A stretch of 64,000 nt of DNA from Candidatus Pacearchaeota archaeon (lineage in GTDB: Archaea; Nanobdellota; Nanobdellia; Pacearchaeales; GW2011-AR1): positions 1-64,000 of the forward strand of contig JAGLGM010000002.1 of assembly GCA_023144035.1 (NCBI GenBank). The letters are read 5' to 3'. Below are positions 9,501-17,353 of this stretch, piece after piece; position 1 is the first letter of the stretch, and every line of letters begins with the position of its first letter. Below the pieces are notes generated by a model. That model worked only from the letters and a program-made list of their open reading frames with translations, made no database searches and was not told the DNA's origin. The position numbers and the translations under genes are program-made.

Positions 9501-11521
9501 TTGTAAAATCTTTTTTCTGTTTTTTTATTACAATTTTCACAAACCCTATAAATTGTTTGTTTTTTACAATTATTACAATAATAGATAGGAAAAGAATTCC
9601 TAACTTGTCCAACTTCACATGCAGTTTGTACACTTCTTAATCTTCCTCCTTCTTTTCCAACAGGAAATAAAACATTTGGACTTCCAACTAATTTTCTAAA
9701 TTTTGTTTTCTCAGGCCTTCCCATTCTTGATCCAATAAATTCTCCTGCTTTATTTTTAATTTCTAATTCAGATACAGAATTCACAGCTTCTAAAACAGAC
9801 ACTCCAATCTCAAAATCTTTTTCTTCTAAAATTTCTTTTAAACTTTTTTCATTAATGTTTTCAAAATCAATTCCTAAATTTGCTAACAATGCCTTTGAAT
9901 TTTCCTCACTTAAAACAACATTTTCAATAGTTACTTCATGTTCAACACCTAATAACTCTAAAGCTCTTTTTCCTAATTTAAATTTTTCTTGTTCTGTTTT
10001 TGTGTATGGAAAAATAACCTTTCCATTTGTTCTAGCATGTTTTAACCAGTTTAATAATCCTAAAAATTGTTCTGAATTTATTTCTGTCCAATAAAAAATA
10101 AATTTTGGGTGAAGAGGAACATTATATTTTATACTTAATTCCTTTGCACTTTCAAAATTAATTCCTAAAGAAATATCTTCATTTGTTTTTTCTTTTAAAT
10201 CTAATTCCCACCATTCTTCCACATATCCTGGTTTAACTAAATTAGCATTTCTGTTTAATATATCACTAAAAGGAAATAAAATATCTCCAAAATAAATTAT
10301 CTCATCTATATCTGCAACATATTTTTTTGCTTCTTCTTTTGTTTTTAAATGTTTAACACTTCCATTAAAAAGTTTAACAATTGGTCCATCAATTGAATCG
10401 CAAACAGTAACTGCACAACCTTTTGTAGGTTTTTCTATTTTTAATTGAGTTCCTGTAGCAAGAAAATCATCTGATACAACCATTGTAGCAGGAGAAACAG
10501 AAACAGCACTAAAACCAGAAACCCTTCCTCTCCCATATCTAAATCTAAATCCACCTGATCTAGAAGGATGTCCAAAAACAGGACGGCCTGCAACTAAATC
10601 TTTAATATATGTTGGAGAATCATCTGTTTTACCTTTGTCTCTCTTTCCATGAATTTCAATATATTCTTCTAAAAAATCAAAACCAGTTGATTTAATTCCA
10701 TCTAATTTTGCTTTCTTTAATAATCTAAATGCCTTAGGTCCTTTTTGTGCAAGACCTTCCCCCATAATCAAACAAAAACCACTTCTAAGATAATTTGTAT
10801 CAACTCTTTCTAAATTCTTATAATTTGAAACTTCTATTTTTTCAGAAGGATCTCCTGCAATTTGAATTGGAGTGTTTTTTGCAAGAAACAAAGCTTCTTC
10901 TTCTGTAGGCATATATTGTAAATTAGTTATTCTTTCATGAAAATCATATAATTCTGCATAAACTCTTTTAATTTCTTCTTCTGTAGGATCATATTTTGCA
11001 AATCCAAATAATTCTCTTAAATAATCTATCAACATCAATGTAATACAAGAAGCAGTTGTACCTGCACTTCTAATTGGGCCTGAAAAACTAGCTTCAAAAT
11101 ACTCTTTTCCATCTTTTGTTTTTCTTATCTTTAAACCAGTATATCCTTCAATAGGGGAAGAAACAACACCCAAAGTACCATATGCAAAACCAACCCTTAT
11201 TCCTGCATCAATAGCTTCTAAAATAGTTTCAAAAGAACAAAATTTCTGTTTTGCTATTTCTTCTGCAATTTTAAAAATAACAGTCACATCTGATTTACCA
11301 TATTCTTTTTCTAATTCTAAAATCCTATTAACTATTTCTTTATTTATTACTTGAGGATAAATAGTTCCTATTAAATTAACTACTTTTTCAGCCATATTCA
11401 TTGCTAATGGAACTTCAACTTTATCAACAGGATCTAATCCTTTAGAACGTGCTTCCTCTGCAACTTCATAAACTTTTCTAACTTCTTTTTCTAAATTTTG
11501 AAAATATTGTTCTGTGTTCAT
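6542..11521 (-). CDS. polC: DNA polymerase D large subunit DP2, intein-containing precursor
   Basis: The precursor is about 1659 residues from MNTEQYF (11521); without its intein the protein is about 1152 residues, normal for DP2. Visible family features include the N-terminal GFAYGTLGVVSSPIEGYTGL region, the RSGGFRFRYGRGR segment, a zinc-binding CNNC...CENC region, the catalytic CDGDE block and a C-terminal zinc finger (CVVC...CPVC) thought to bind the small subunit. DP2 is the catalytic subunit of the replicative polymerase D. I chose 11521 because its ATG overlaps the upstream nucleotidase stop (ATGA). The intein sits exactly at the catalytic CDGDE site. Confidence 0.95.
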   Translation of the reverse strand: MNTEQYFQNLEKEVRKVYEVAEEARSKGLDPVDKVEVPLAMNMAEKVVNLIGTIYPQVINKEIVNRILELEKEYGKSDVTVIFKIAEEIAKQKFCSFETILEAIDAGIRVGFAYGTLGVVSSPIEGYTGLKIRKTKDGKEYFEASFSGPIRSAGTTASCITLMLIDYLRELFGFAKYDPTEEEIKRVYAELYDFHERITNLQYMPTEEEALFLAKNTPIQIAGDPSEKIEVSNYKNLERVDTNYLRSGFCLIMGEGLAQKGPKAFRLLKKAKLDGIKSTGFDFLEEYIEIHGKRDKGKTDDSPTYIKDLVAGRPVFGHPSRSGGFRFRYGRGRVSGFSAVSVSPATMVVSDDFLATGTQLKIEKPTKGCAVTVCDSIDGPIVKLFNGSVKHLKTKEEAKKYVADIDEIIYFGDILFPFSDILNRNANLVKPGYVEEWWELDLKEKTNEDISLGINFESAKELSIKYNVPLHPKFIFYWTEINSEQFLGLLNWLKHARTNGKVIFPYTKTEQEKFKLGKRALELLGVEHEVTIENVVLSEENSKALLANLGIDFENINEKSLKEILEEKDFEIGVSVLEAVNSVSELEIKNKAGEFIGSRMGRPEKTKFRKLVGSPNVLFPVGKEGGRLRSVQTACEVGQVRNSFPIYYCNNCKKQTIYRVCENCNKKTEKRFYKYDNSEKSYNKYANGEVSAKEGVEYYTQNIDIKYYFNKAIEKLGLKNGEVPLLIKGVRGTSSANHVMENLAKGILRARHDLQVNKDGTIRVDATELPIVSFKAKEISVSLNKLKELGYDKDIDGKELISDEQIIELMPHDIIIPSPTESPDERGDKVFMKVSYFIDELLEKFYGMNSFYNIKSKEDLVGQLGVCMAPHNCAGVICRFIGFSNTQGLFASPYMHAAIRRDCFDYNTKFIFSDKNFIKNFKLGEYVESLIKKGIKTKKIDSLGTIKIDLDKEIYAFGTDPLTKKLVKKKIKYFIKGKSPGKWVKIKTSSGREQIMTSGHVFCSVGKNNKYVGKKAKDIKIGDKIALLKNFKVLGSTDSLFLPKLLSKKVPITNQKDIRLVHAEDFFKKIAQDLGEKKIRGLLNLKFKSLNDWYKRVPLDDIKKLVDENLINWEDLPKESKLRSIFNNKEWNLNFKINKSFASVLGHYAAEGYARKTKSVSQVCFRIMEKNQREDLVSSIKSAFGIKPNLGEEKTKINICNKMVYYLFKYCLDTGSNAYEKKVPDLMYNVSEEIVKSYLSSYFAGDGTILNSHRKIICFYSVNKELLDGISLLGSKFGLFGRFSKTKERLPGRLVLERYEKLGKDPKTHVLYHLVYSGRDFYKFVQILNPAHKRKLELINSVVLKEARKRRVKNRNNLVELEKEGDVVFDFVKEVEFLENERDSYCFEIDWKNQADKNVLWGEQIINFRCDGDEAAIMLLTDVLLNFSKEFLPSHRGGTQDAPLVLNSKIDAGEVDDQILDFELTSGYPLELYQLAEQKKHSSEVKGIKTIKSVLKEGKNPFIGIGYTHDTSDFNDGVVCSSYKTLETMQEKVEHQMKLVEKLRSVDTTDTARLIIERHFIRDLRGNLRNFSMQSFRCVVCNEIVRRPPLEGSCPVCKGRLIFTTHEGGIKKYLEPAISLAEKYNTSDYIKQNLELVKRYIDSIFGKELEKQEKLGEWF
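7295..8815 (-). mobile_element. Intein with LAGLIDADG endonuclease domain in DP2
   Basis: The insert is 507 residues, between ...AAIRRD and CDGDEAA. It starts with Cys in the typical block A form CFDYNTKF, has a block B TxxH (T-S-G-H, about precursor residues 1006-1009) and two LAGLIDADG motifs (LGHYAAEGY and SYFAGDGT). This is the site used by known archaeal DP2 inteins. The C-terminus is odd: it reads GEQIINFR before the +1 Cys, so the usual penultimate His and final Asn are Phe and Arg. Splicing by the standard route is therefore doubtful. Confidence 0.88.
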
Positions 11522-12096
11522 AATAATAATCCTCCAATTTCCTTCCAATCTTTCGCCCTTGTAATCCCTTCAACACTTCCATTCTGGTTCCAAGGAGCAT
11601 CTAATAAAATAGCACCTACTCCATTTTTAACACATTCTTTAGAATATACTAATGAATCATCAATTAGTAAAGAAGCTTCTAAATCATTACAAATTTCAGC
11701 TTTTGTTTTCCCACTATTTTTTGCACGTGTATAATGATTTGATGAAAAAAATACTTCTGAAAACATATTTAAAAAATATTTTGAAAGTTGATCAAAGGTT
11801 CCATTTTTCATATTATAAGGTCTAGAAGTTACAATGAATAAATCATTATTTTCTTTTAATTCTTGAATAATTTCTATTGCTCCTGGAAAAGGTTTCATTT
11901 CTTTAAAAAAATCTGTGTTATAAAATTGCCTTACGGAACTTACTGCTTGTTTCATTGTTCCACCTCTTGCATGATTAAAAGAATATGTTTTAAAATCCTC
12001 TTTTTTTAAATTTGTTTTAAATGTTTCATTATGGAAAACAATATATGTGCCTACAAAATCTAATAAAGTGTCATCAATATCTACAGCAAAATTCAT
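11518..12096 (-). CDS. HAD-family 5'(3')-deoxyribonucleotidase-like phosphatase
   Basis: The 192-residue protein begins with the HAD motif I DIDDTL (residues 6-11), has a motif II-like IVTSRP and a motif IV-like LLIDDS. It resembles the small nucleotidases of the NT5C/YorS type that dephosphorylate (deoxy)nucleoside monophosphates. It is embedded in the replication operon: its start overlaps the DP1 stop and its stop overlaps the DP2 start (both ATGA), implying translational coupling. A role in cleaning the dNMP/dNTP pool during replication is inference from that position. Confidence 0.8.
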   Translation of the reverse strand: MNFAVDIDDTLLDFVGTYIVFHNETFKTNLKKEDFKTYSFNHARGGTMKQAVSSVRQFYNTDFFKEMKPFPGAIEIIQELKENNDLFIVTSRPYNMKNGTFDQLSKYFLNMFSEVFFSSNHYTRAKNSGKTKAEICNDLEASLLIDDSLVYSKECVKNGVGAILLDAPWNQNGSVEGITRAKDWKEIGGLLL

Positions 12097-13685
12097 TTTA
12101 AAGGCCTCTCTCTCATATCCTCTTCTTCTTCAAAGTCAAGAATTTTTACTTCTCTTGTCTTTAAATTTAACATAGGAACTTTACAATGGTCTGGATCATT
12201 TCCAAACTTCTCTTGATAAGGAGTCATAGCTTCCCAACAAGAAGCAGAAATAATTAAAATATTATTATGATAAGAGACTGTGCTTTTGTGTGTATGTCCT
12301 GCAACAAAAATATCTGGAATATTTTTAATTACTAAATTATCTTTTGCACTTGGGAAAAATTGAACAGAAGCATGAGCTGGAGCAAGATGTCTATTTCTTA
12401 AAAGATATTTCATAATTAAATCTGGAGAATTCATTGCTTTTTTAGTCATTAATCTAGGAACATTATTAACATAATATGGAAAACTAAAACCATGATAAGT
12501 TAAAACATCAAAACCAACAAAATTCTCATTAAAACCTATATTTACTGAAGAGGGATTTGTTGTTAAAGTTACATTTTCTAAATCATATAAAGGCCAAGCA
12601 TATTTTTCATCTAAAAGAGGTTGAGGTTCCATTAATCTAACTCCATCATGGTTTCCAGGGGAAATAATAATTTGAATATCTTTTCTAATTTTACCTAAAA
12701 TATTCGCAAGAGCAATAAATTGTTCCTCTAAATCTATTATTTTTAAATCTCTTTCTTGATTAGGATAATTTCCTACACCAGTCACCACATCACCTACAAT
12801 AAATAAATATTTTATTTTTGCAACTTCAGGAGTATCTGGAACTTTTCCATTAAGATAATCTATAAATTTTAAAAAACTATTTTCTAAAAAACGTTTACTC
12901 CCAAAATGTAAATCACCTACAAATAAAGCATATTCTTCTATGTTTGATTTTTTCCTCTCAGGAATTGCTGCATCTGGAAAAATTATTTCATTTACGAAAA
13001 GAATTTCTCTGCTTCCAGAACCTTTAAAACCAACAACAGAATCTAGAGCAATTTCTTCTGCTTTTTCATAAATTTCCTTTTTATTTTGATTAATTACTAC
13101 TTTTATTTTTCCTGTCAAATCTTCAATTTCAAACAAAAGATTATTATTTTTTGTTATTCTTTTACTAACAACCATTCCAATTAATGAAATTCCTTGTCTA
13201 TTTCCATAAATCTTCCCTATAGAGATTAAATTATTTAATTGAGGACTTTCTTGTAAAAAATCCCTCATCTCATTAAATCTATTTCTATAATGTTCTACAA
13301 AATCTTTTAATTCTAATTTTTTTCCTATAGATACTGGCATAGAAAGAACCTTAACATTTGAATTTTCTTCTAAAATTTCTTGGGTTTTTTCTTCTTGAAC
13401 CCCAGAAACAATTTCTTTTGAAATTTCTATATTTAATCCTAATTTTATTTTTAATTTTTCTAATTTTTTTTGATTTTGTTCAGGAAGTGCTGAAAAAACA
13501 TTAATTGCTTTTTCCTTATCTTGAAAAATTTCACGAGTTATTATTTTCTTTTGAGTTGTATTTTTAACACTCTCTAAAACTAATTTAGCAGATTCTAAAT
13601 CTCCTGTTTCAGATAATAATTTTAAAATTTCTTCATCTAATAAAAAACCTTTCTCTAAACAAAACCTTAAAATTTCTTTATTCAT
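12093..13685 (-). CDS. polB: DNA polymerase D small subunit DP1 (exonuclease subunit)
   Basis: The 530-residue protein has a helical N-terminal region, an OB-fold segment (LLFEIEDLTGKIKVVINQ, about residues 182-200) and a calcineurin-like phosphoesterase domain with GDLHFG, GDVV, GNHDG and GHTH motifs, all metal-binding residues being present. In archaea DP1 supplies the 3'-5' proofreading exonuclease of polymerase D and binds the DP2 C-terminus. It lies 7 bp downstream of orc1/cdc6 and overlaps the nucleotidase start, so the three or four genes are one operon. Confidence 0.94.
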   Translation of the reverse strand: MNKEILRFCLEKGFLLDEEILKLLSETGDLESAKLVLESVKNTTQKKIITREIFQDKEKAINVFSALPEQNQKKLEKLKIKLGLNIEISKEIVSGVQEEKTQEILEENSNVKVLSMPVSIGKKLELKDFVEHYRNRFNEMRDFLQESPQLNNLISIGKIYGNRQGISLIGMVVSKRITKNNNLLFEIEDLTGKIKVVINQNKKEIYEKAEEIALDSVVGFKGSGSREILFVNEIIFPDAAIPERKKSNIEEYALFVGDLHFGSKRFLENSFLKFIDYLNGKVPDTPEVAKIKYLFIVGDVVTGVGNYPNQERDLKIIDLEEQFIALANILGKIRKDIQIIISPGNHDGVRLMEPQPLLDEKYAWPLYDLENVTLTTNPSSVNIGFNENFVGFDVLTYHGFSFPYYVNNVPRLMTKKAMNSPDLIMKYLLRNRHLAPAHASVQFFPSAKDNLVIKNIPDIFVAGHTHKSTVSYHNNILIISASCWEAMTPYQEKFGNDPDHCKVPMLNLKTREVKILDFEEEEDMRERPLK

Positions 13686-13692
13686 TTTTTAT

Positions 13693-14904
13693 TTATAAAT
13701 AATCCAAAGAATCTTCAATAATTTTTTTTGCTTTTGAAACAATGTTCTTTGAAATAGCTAATTTTATTTCCCTCATTCTTCCTCCTCTTCCCTTTGAAAT
13801 AACTCTTACATTAATTATCCCTAACATATCAAATTCTTGAATAATATCACTAACTCTTCTTTGAGTTAAAACCTCTAATTTATTTTTTAAGCATAAATCT
13901 TGATATAAATTATAAATATCTCCTGTAAAAATAGGTTCTTCTTTCTGTTTTTCAGATAATTGAATAATTGTATACAAAACTAATTGAAATTGTTTAGGCT
14001 CTGTAATTATAACATCTAAAATTTTATCTCTTTCTATTTTTTCATTTGCTTGGTCTAAATGTTTTAGTAAAACTTTCAAAGAATTATCTCTCTCTGCCAA
14101 TTCTCCAGCTATTCTCAATAAATCAAGTGCTCTTCTAGCATCCCCATGCTCTCTAGCAGCAAAAGCAGCACATTTAGCAATAAGTCCATCTGTCATAACT
14201 TTTTCTTTAAAAGCCCCTTCACATCTTTTATTAAGTATTTCTTGTAATTGTAATGCATTATAAGGAGGAAAAACAATTTCTTCTTCAGATAATGAACTTC
14301 TAACTCTAGGATCTAATTCATCTAAAAAAGTCAAATTATTACTAATACCTATTATACAAATTTGGGATTTAGATAGTTCTGTGTTTAATCTTGTTAAATT
14401 ATATAAAAAATCACTTGAAATTTTTTTAACTGTTTGATCTATTTCATCTAATATTAAAACAATTAACTGTTTTTTAGAATCAATAATTTCTATAAATTTA
14501 GAATAAACAGATTGAGTTGGTAAACCTGTTGCTGGAATATCTTCTCCAAACTTTTTAATAAGTTCTGCTAAAATCCTATATTCAGTATCAGATACTTTTT
14601 TTAATTTACAATTTAAATATTCCATTCTTATTTCAAAATCAGTATCTTTCTTTATTCTCTTTAAAATTTCCTCTTTAACATATTGTACAGAAAGTGTTTT
14701 TCCTGTTCCTGTTTTTCCATATAAAAATAAATTACTTGCTCTTTCACCTCTTAAAATAGGTGCAAGTATAGAAGCTATTTGCTTTATTTGTTCTCCCCTA
14801 TGAGGAATTTCTTCTGGTTTATGATTAATTTGTAAAATAGATTTATTTTTGAATATACTATTCTTATCAAAATTCTCAAAAATTTTATCTAGTTCTTTAT
14901 TCAT
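13693..14904 (-). CDS. cdc6: Orc1/Cdc6 replication initiator ATPase
   Basis: The 403-residue protein has the Walker A motif GKTGTGKT (residues 63-70), a Walker B LILDEID, sensor motifs around IGISNN and PRVRSSL, and a C-terminal winged-helix domain (residues ~300-403, with a Thr-Gln-Arg-Arg-Val-Ser recognition region). It binds origin recognition boxes and helps load MCM. The gene starts right beside the repeat-rich region 14905-15506, where several ORB-like sites are visible; the nearest is only 5 bp from the start codon, which suggests autoregulation. Confidence 0.95.
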   Translation of the reverse strand: MNKELDKIFENFDKNSIFKNKSILQINHKPEEIPHRGEQIKQIASILAPILRGERASNLFLYGKTGTGKTLSVQYVKEEILKRIKKDTDFEIRMEYLNCKLKKVSDTEYRILAELIKKFGEDIPATGLPTQSVYSKFIEIIDSKKQLIVLILDEIDQTVKKISSDFLYNLTRLNTELSKSQICIIGISNNLTFLDELDPRVRSSLSEEEIVFPPYNALQLQEILNKRCEGAFKEKVMTDGLIAKCAAFAAREHGDARRALDLLRIAGELAERDNSLKVLLKHLDQANEKIERDKILDVIITEPKQFQLVLYTIIQLSEKQKEEPIFTGDIYNLYQDLCLKNKLEVLTQRRVSDIIQEFDMLGIINVRVISKGRGGRMREIKLAISKNIVSKAKKIIEDSLDYL

Positions 14905-14908
14905 TATA

Positions 14909-14937
14909 CCCTCCCAGCATGATTTCCTATGGAAAAT
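14909..14937 (-). promoter_or_regulatory. ORB-like element 1
   Basis: On the minus strand this reads TTTTCCATAGGAAATCATG followed by CTGGGAGGG: a mini-ORB-like core (TTCCATAGGAA) plus a G-rich tail, as in archaeal origin recognition boxes. It lies between the probable TATA element and the ATG of cdc6, so binding by Orc1/Cdc6 could also repress its own gene. Confidence 0.65.
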
Positions 14938-14946
14938 TTATTTTAT
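14935..14946 (-). promoter_or_regulatory. Candidate TATA element of the cdc6-polymerase D operon
   Basis: Minus-strand sequence GGATAAAATAAATTTT lies roughly 31-42 bases before the cdc6 ATG, between ORB-like elements 1 and 2. The A+T richness of the region makes the exact box uncertain. Confidence 0.35.
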
Positions 14947-14967
14947 CCATATTTTTCCACGGTAAAA
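14946..14967 (-). promoter_or_regulatory. ORB-like element 2 (degenerate)
   Basis: The minus strand reads TTTTACCGTGGAAAAATATGG, matching element 1 in the core and the terminal G pair but with several differences. Orientation is the same as elements 1 and 3. Confidence 0.45.
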
Positions 14968-15012
14968 ATTTAAATTATTATATAAAGAATTATAACCACT
15001 AAAAAAGAAAAA

Positions 15013-15034
15013 CACCTATATTTCTTATGGAAAA
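15013..15034 (-). promoter_or_regulatory. ORB-like element 3
   Basis: The minus strand reads TTTTCCATAAGAAATATAGG and then TG, very close to elements 1 and 4 (shared TTTCCATA.GAAAT..AGG). It is the last site before the A+T-only core. Confidence 0.6.
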
Positions 15035-15125
15035 TGAATTTTTTCAAATTTATATTTAAAATTTGAAATTATATTTAATATATAGTTCAATATATATTTT
15101 ATATTATATACTTTTTAAGATATAT

Positions 15126-15220
15126 ATTATTTATTTATTTATTTATTTTATTTATTATATTTATTTATTATTTATTTATTTATTTATTTTATTTATTATA
15201 TTTATTTATTATTTATTTAA
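15126..15220. repeat. 41-bp A+T tandem repeat, about 2.3 copies
   Basis: A unit made of TTTA/TTA words repeats with a period of 41 bases (for example the TTTTATTTATTATATTTATT stretch begins at 15146 and again at 15187). A third partial copy follows. The two full copies look identical by eye. Confidence 0.75.
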
Positions 15221-15233
15221 AATATGTGATTCC

Positions 15234-15292
<59 letters not shown>

Positions 15293-15356
15293 CTATAACA
15301 TACAAATACATATAACATAATCAAAAATTCAAAATTTCTCAAATTTCTTTTTAAAT

Positions 15357-15380
15357 GTTTCCATATGAAATCATAGGGTC
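15357..15380 (+). promoter_or_regulatory. ORB-like element 4 (inverted relative to 1-3)
   Basis: The plus strand reads GTTTCCATATGAAATCATAG and then GGTC, matching element 1 (TTTCCATA.GAAATCAT...GGG) in the opposite orientation. Inverted ORBs flanking an A+T-rich core are the usual arrangement of archaeal origins. Confidence 0.65.
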
Positions 15381-15477
15381 ACAGTATAAAAAAGAATAAA
15401 ATAATTTTAAATATTAAATAAAATACCTTTAAATCTATAAGTATATACTATTAAATCTATTTAAATTCACAGAAAAA

Positions 15478-15486
15478 TTTATAAAG
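15478..15486 (+). promoter_or_regulatory. TATA element for the PRC-barrel gene
   Basis: TTTATAAAG lies 21-29 bases before the ATG at 15507, the spacing expected if transcription starts at or near the first codon (leaderless mRNA). Confidence 0.55.
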
Positions 15487-15506
15487 AATTTTCTTCTAAC
15501 ATTATT

Positions 15507-15767
15507 ATGCAAAGTAATAAAAATCCTTTTAATGCACTAGTAGGAAAGATGATTGTGACTAAAGAAGGTAAAAGACTTGGTTTTGTTAAAGATATAACTT
15601 TTGAAACAAGATCAGGAGAATTAATTAATGTAATTGTTAAAGATTCTACATTATATACAAAAAATCTTAATTTAGAAAGATCGTCTTCGAATGATTTATT
15701 AATACCTTATAGTGCAATAATTGCTATAGGTGATTTTGTTATTGTTTCTGAAGAAGATTTAATTTAA
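15507..15767 (+). CDS. PRC-barrel domain protein
   Basis: The 86-residue protein is a single PRC-barrel: LVGKMIVTKEGKRLGFVKDI at the N-terminus, then alternating beta-strands ending in LIPYSAIIAIGDFVIV. Stand-alone PRC-barrel proteins are widespread in archaea, are thought to bind RNA or protein partners, and have recently been linked to cell division (CdpB-type proteins) in some archaea; which role applies here cannot be told. It is the first gene on the right of the putative origin. Confidence 0.85.
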   Translation: MQSNKNPFNALVGKMIVTKEGKRLGFVKDITFETRSGELINVIVKDSTLYTKNLNLERSSSNDLLIPYSAIIAIGDFVIVSEEDLI

Positions 15768-15775
15768 TAACACAA

Positions 15776-15785
15776 ATATTTAAAT
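15776..15785 (+). promoter_or_regulatory. TATA element for the 15809 gene
   Basis: ATATTTAAAT lies 24-33 bases before the ATG at 15809, again suggesting a leaderless transcript. Confidence 0.5.
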
Positions 15786-15808
15786 ACTGATATCTCAACT
15801 TAATAACT

Positions 15809-16222
15809 ATGAAATTATTAGGATTTAACTTCACAAAAATACAAGTAGAGAGATTTAAAGAAAGAGTAGAAGGACTTAAAATAGGTACAAGAATTGATGT
15901 TTCTGACATAATTGAAGCAAAAGCAGGTATTTTAAAAACAAAAGATGATATTTTATCTATAAAATTCATATATGGGTTAGATTATGAACCTGGAATGGCT
16001 AAATTAGATCTTGAAGGTAATTTACTAATTTCTTTAGAATCTAAAAAAGTAAAAGAGATTTTAAGAGAATGGAAAGACAAAAAAATGCCAGATGATTTTA
16101 AAATAGCTCTTTTTAATCTTATTTTAAGAAAATCAACTCTTAAAGCACTTCAATTAGAAGAAGAAATGAATTTACCAATACATATACAATTACCAAGTTT
16201 AAAAATTGGGGATAAAAAATAG
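15809..16222 (+). CDS. Conserved-looking hypothetical protein
   Basis: This 137-residue protein has no signal peptide or membrane segment. It looks like a compact alpha/beta protein: beta-strand-rich middle (SIKFIYGLDYEPGMAKLDLE, then GNLLISLE), followed by a helical part and a Pro-rich tail with NLPIHIQLPSL. The pattern, with strands ending in a helix and a hydrophobic tail, recalls SecB-like folds but I cannot support that assignment. It sits between the PRC-barrel gene and a winged-helix gene, all rightward, each with its own likely promoter. Confidence 0.6.
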   Translation: MKLLGFNFTKIQVERFKERVEGLKIGTRIDVSDIIEAKAGILKTKDDILSIKFIYGLDYEPGMAKLDLEGNLLISLESKKVKEILREWKDKKMPDDFKIALFNLILRKSTLKALQLEEEMNLPIHIQLPSLKIGDKK

Positions 16223-16264
16223 ACTTCTACAAACTTTTAAAAGATTTAATAATTTAGATAGATA

Positions 16265-16543
16265 ATGAAAATATCTAAAAAAAAGAGGGAAAAGATATCA
16301 GAGCAAATTTTATTATTCCTTTATTCTGTAAACCCTAAATCAATCTTTACATTGCATATAGCTCAAGAATTAGCAAGAGATGAGGAATTTATTAAGAAAA
16401 TCTTATTAGAATTAAAAAATAAGAAATTAGTGTTAGAAATTAAGAAAAACCCTCAAGGAATAAATTATAAAAGAAGATTAAGATGGAGATTAAGTGAAAA
16501 AGCTTATCAAGCATATAAAGCAAATCAAACCCAAGAAATCTAA
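16265..16543 (+). CDS. Small winged-helix DNA-binding protein
   Basis: The 92-residue protein is basic and reads as one winged helix-turn-helix: helices around ISEQILLFLYSV and TLHIAQELARDEEFIKKILLEL, then a wing (KKLVLEIKKNPQGINYKRRLRWRLS) and a short C-terminal helix. It probably is a transcription regulator; the target is unknown. It lies 42 bp after the preceding gene on the same strand. Confidence 0.65.
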   Translation: MKISKKKREKISEQILLFLYSVNPKSIFTLHIAQELARDEEFIKKILLELKNKKLVLEIKKNPQGINYKRRLRWRLSEKAYQAYKANQTQEI

Positions 16544-16631
16544 AATAAATCTTAAAATTCTTCCCATAATCACTTCAAACAATATATTAAAACATCTTAA
16601 AGTTTTTATACTTCTTACAATTAATTTTTAA

Positions 16632-17309
16632 ATGGATCCTGTAAAAGATGCCTTTGATAAAGTAAAACAAGATATTGAATTTTTAAAATATGAATTTAAT
16701 AATCTTAGAGAAGAGATTGGAGAAACAAGAAAAAGGATGATAGAAATATGTGAAATTGTAAAGAAAATAGACGAAAAAGTAGAATTTAAGGATTCGACAC
16801 ATAATTTAAAAACTCAGACAAATCCTCTTGCTTCTTCGACACATAACTCCTCTTTAGAAGCGTTAAAACCCCAATATTTACCTATTTCCACTGGAAATGA
16901 AGGGGCTTCGACAGACAGACAGACAGACAGACAGACACACAGACAGACACAAAAAGAGCCTCAAAACAAAGAAAATTCCTTTGAAAATGCATTAGAAATC
17001 TTAAATTCTCTTGATAATATAAAGAAAGAAGTTAGGCTTAAATTTAAGAGATTAACAGAACAAGAGATTTTAATCTTTTCAACAATATATCAAATAGAAG
17101 AAGAAAAAGGCTATACAAATTATAAACAAATAGCAGAAAAACTTGATTTAACAGAAAGCTCTGTTAGAGATTATGTAGGACGATTAATTAAAAAAAACAT
17201 ACCTATCGAGAAGAAAAAGGTTAATAATAAACAAATACAGTTGTTTATATCTCAAAATTTGAAGAAAATAGCTCCTTTATCCACAATTTTACAATTAAGA
17301 GATCTCTAA
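16632..17309 (+). CDS. Coiled-coil protein with low-complexity linker and C-terminal HTH
   Basis: The 225-residue protein has an N-terminal coiled coil (about residues 1-52), a Ser/Thr/Gln-rich linker containing a DRQTDRQTDRQTHRQTQ stretch (about 94-110), and a C-terminal helix-turn-helix (LTEQEILIFSTIY, TNYKQIAEKLDLTESSVRDYV). It shares this architecture with the gene at 17445-18047, so the two are probably paralogues. The linker is encoded by a GACA tetranucleotide repeat whose length is not a multiple of three, so changes in copy number would shift the frame and remove the HTH. Function unknown; DNA binding with oligomerisation is likely. Confidence 0.7.
   Translation: MDPVKDAFDKVKQDIEFLKYEFNNLREEIGETRKRMIEICEIVKKIDEKVEFKDSTHNLKTQTNPLASSTHNSSLEALKPQYLPISTGNEGASTDRQTDRQTHRQTQKEPQNKENSFENALEILNSLDNIKKEVRLKFKRLTEQEILIFSTIYQIEEEKGYTNYKQIAEKLDLTESSVRDYVGRLIKKNIPIEKKKVNNKQIQLFISQNLKKIAPLSTILQLRDL
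16910..16949 (+). repeat. GACA tetranucleotide repeat inside a coding region
   Basis: Seven GACA units, one CACA and two more GACA units. It encodes the Asp-Arg-Gln-Thr repeats of the linker between coiled coil and HTH. Slippage by one unit would cause a frameshift. Confidence 0.9.
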
Positions 17310-17353
17310 TTATTCTAAAAAGTTAGCCGGCTAGAAGGACAAGTATAATTACC

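Noticed and set aside
9412-9640. Two opposing ~73-codon frames inside DP2
   Set aside because: They are Phe/Ile- or Lys/Asn-rich shadows of the DP2 zinc-finger region.
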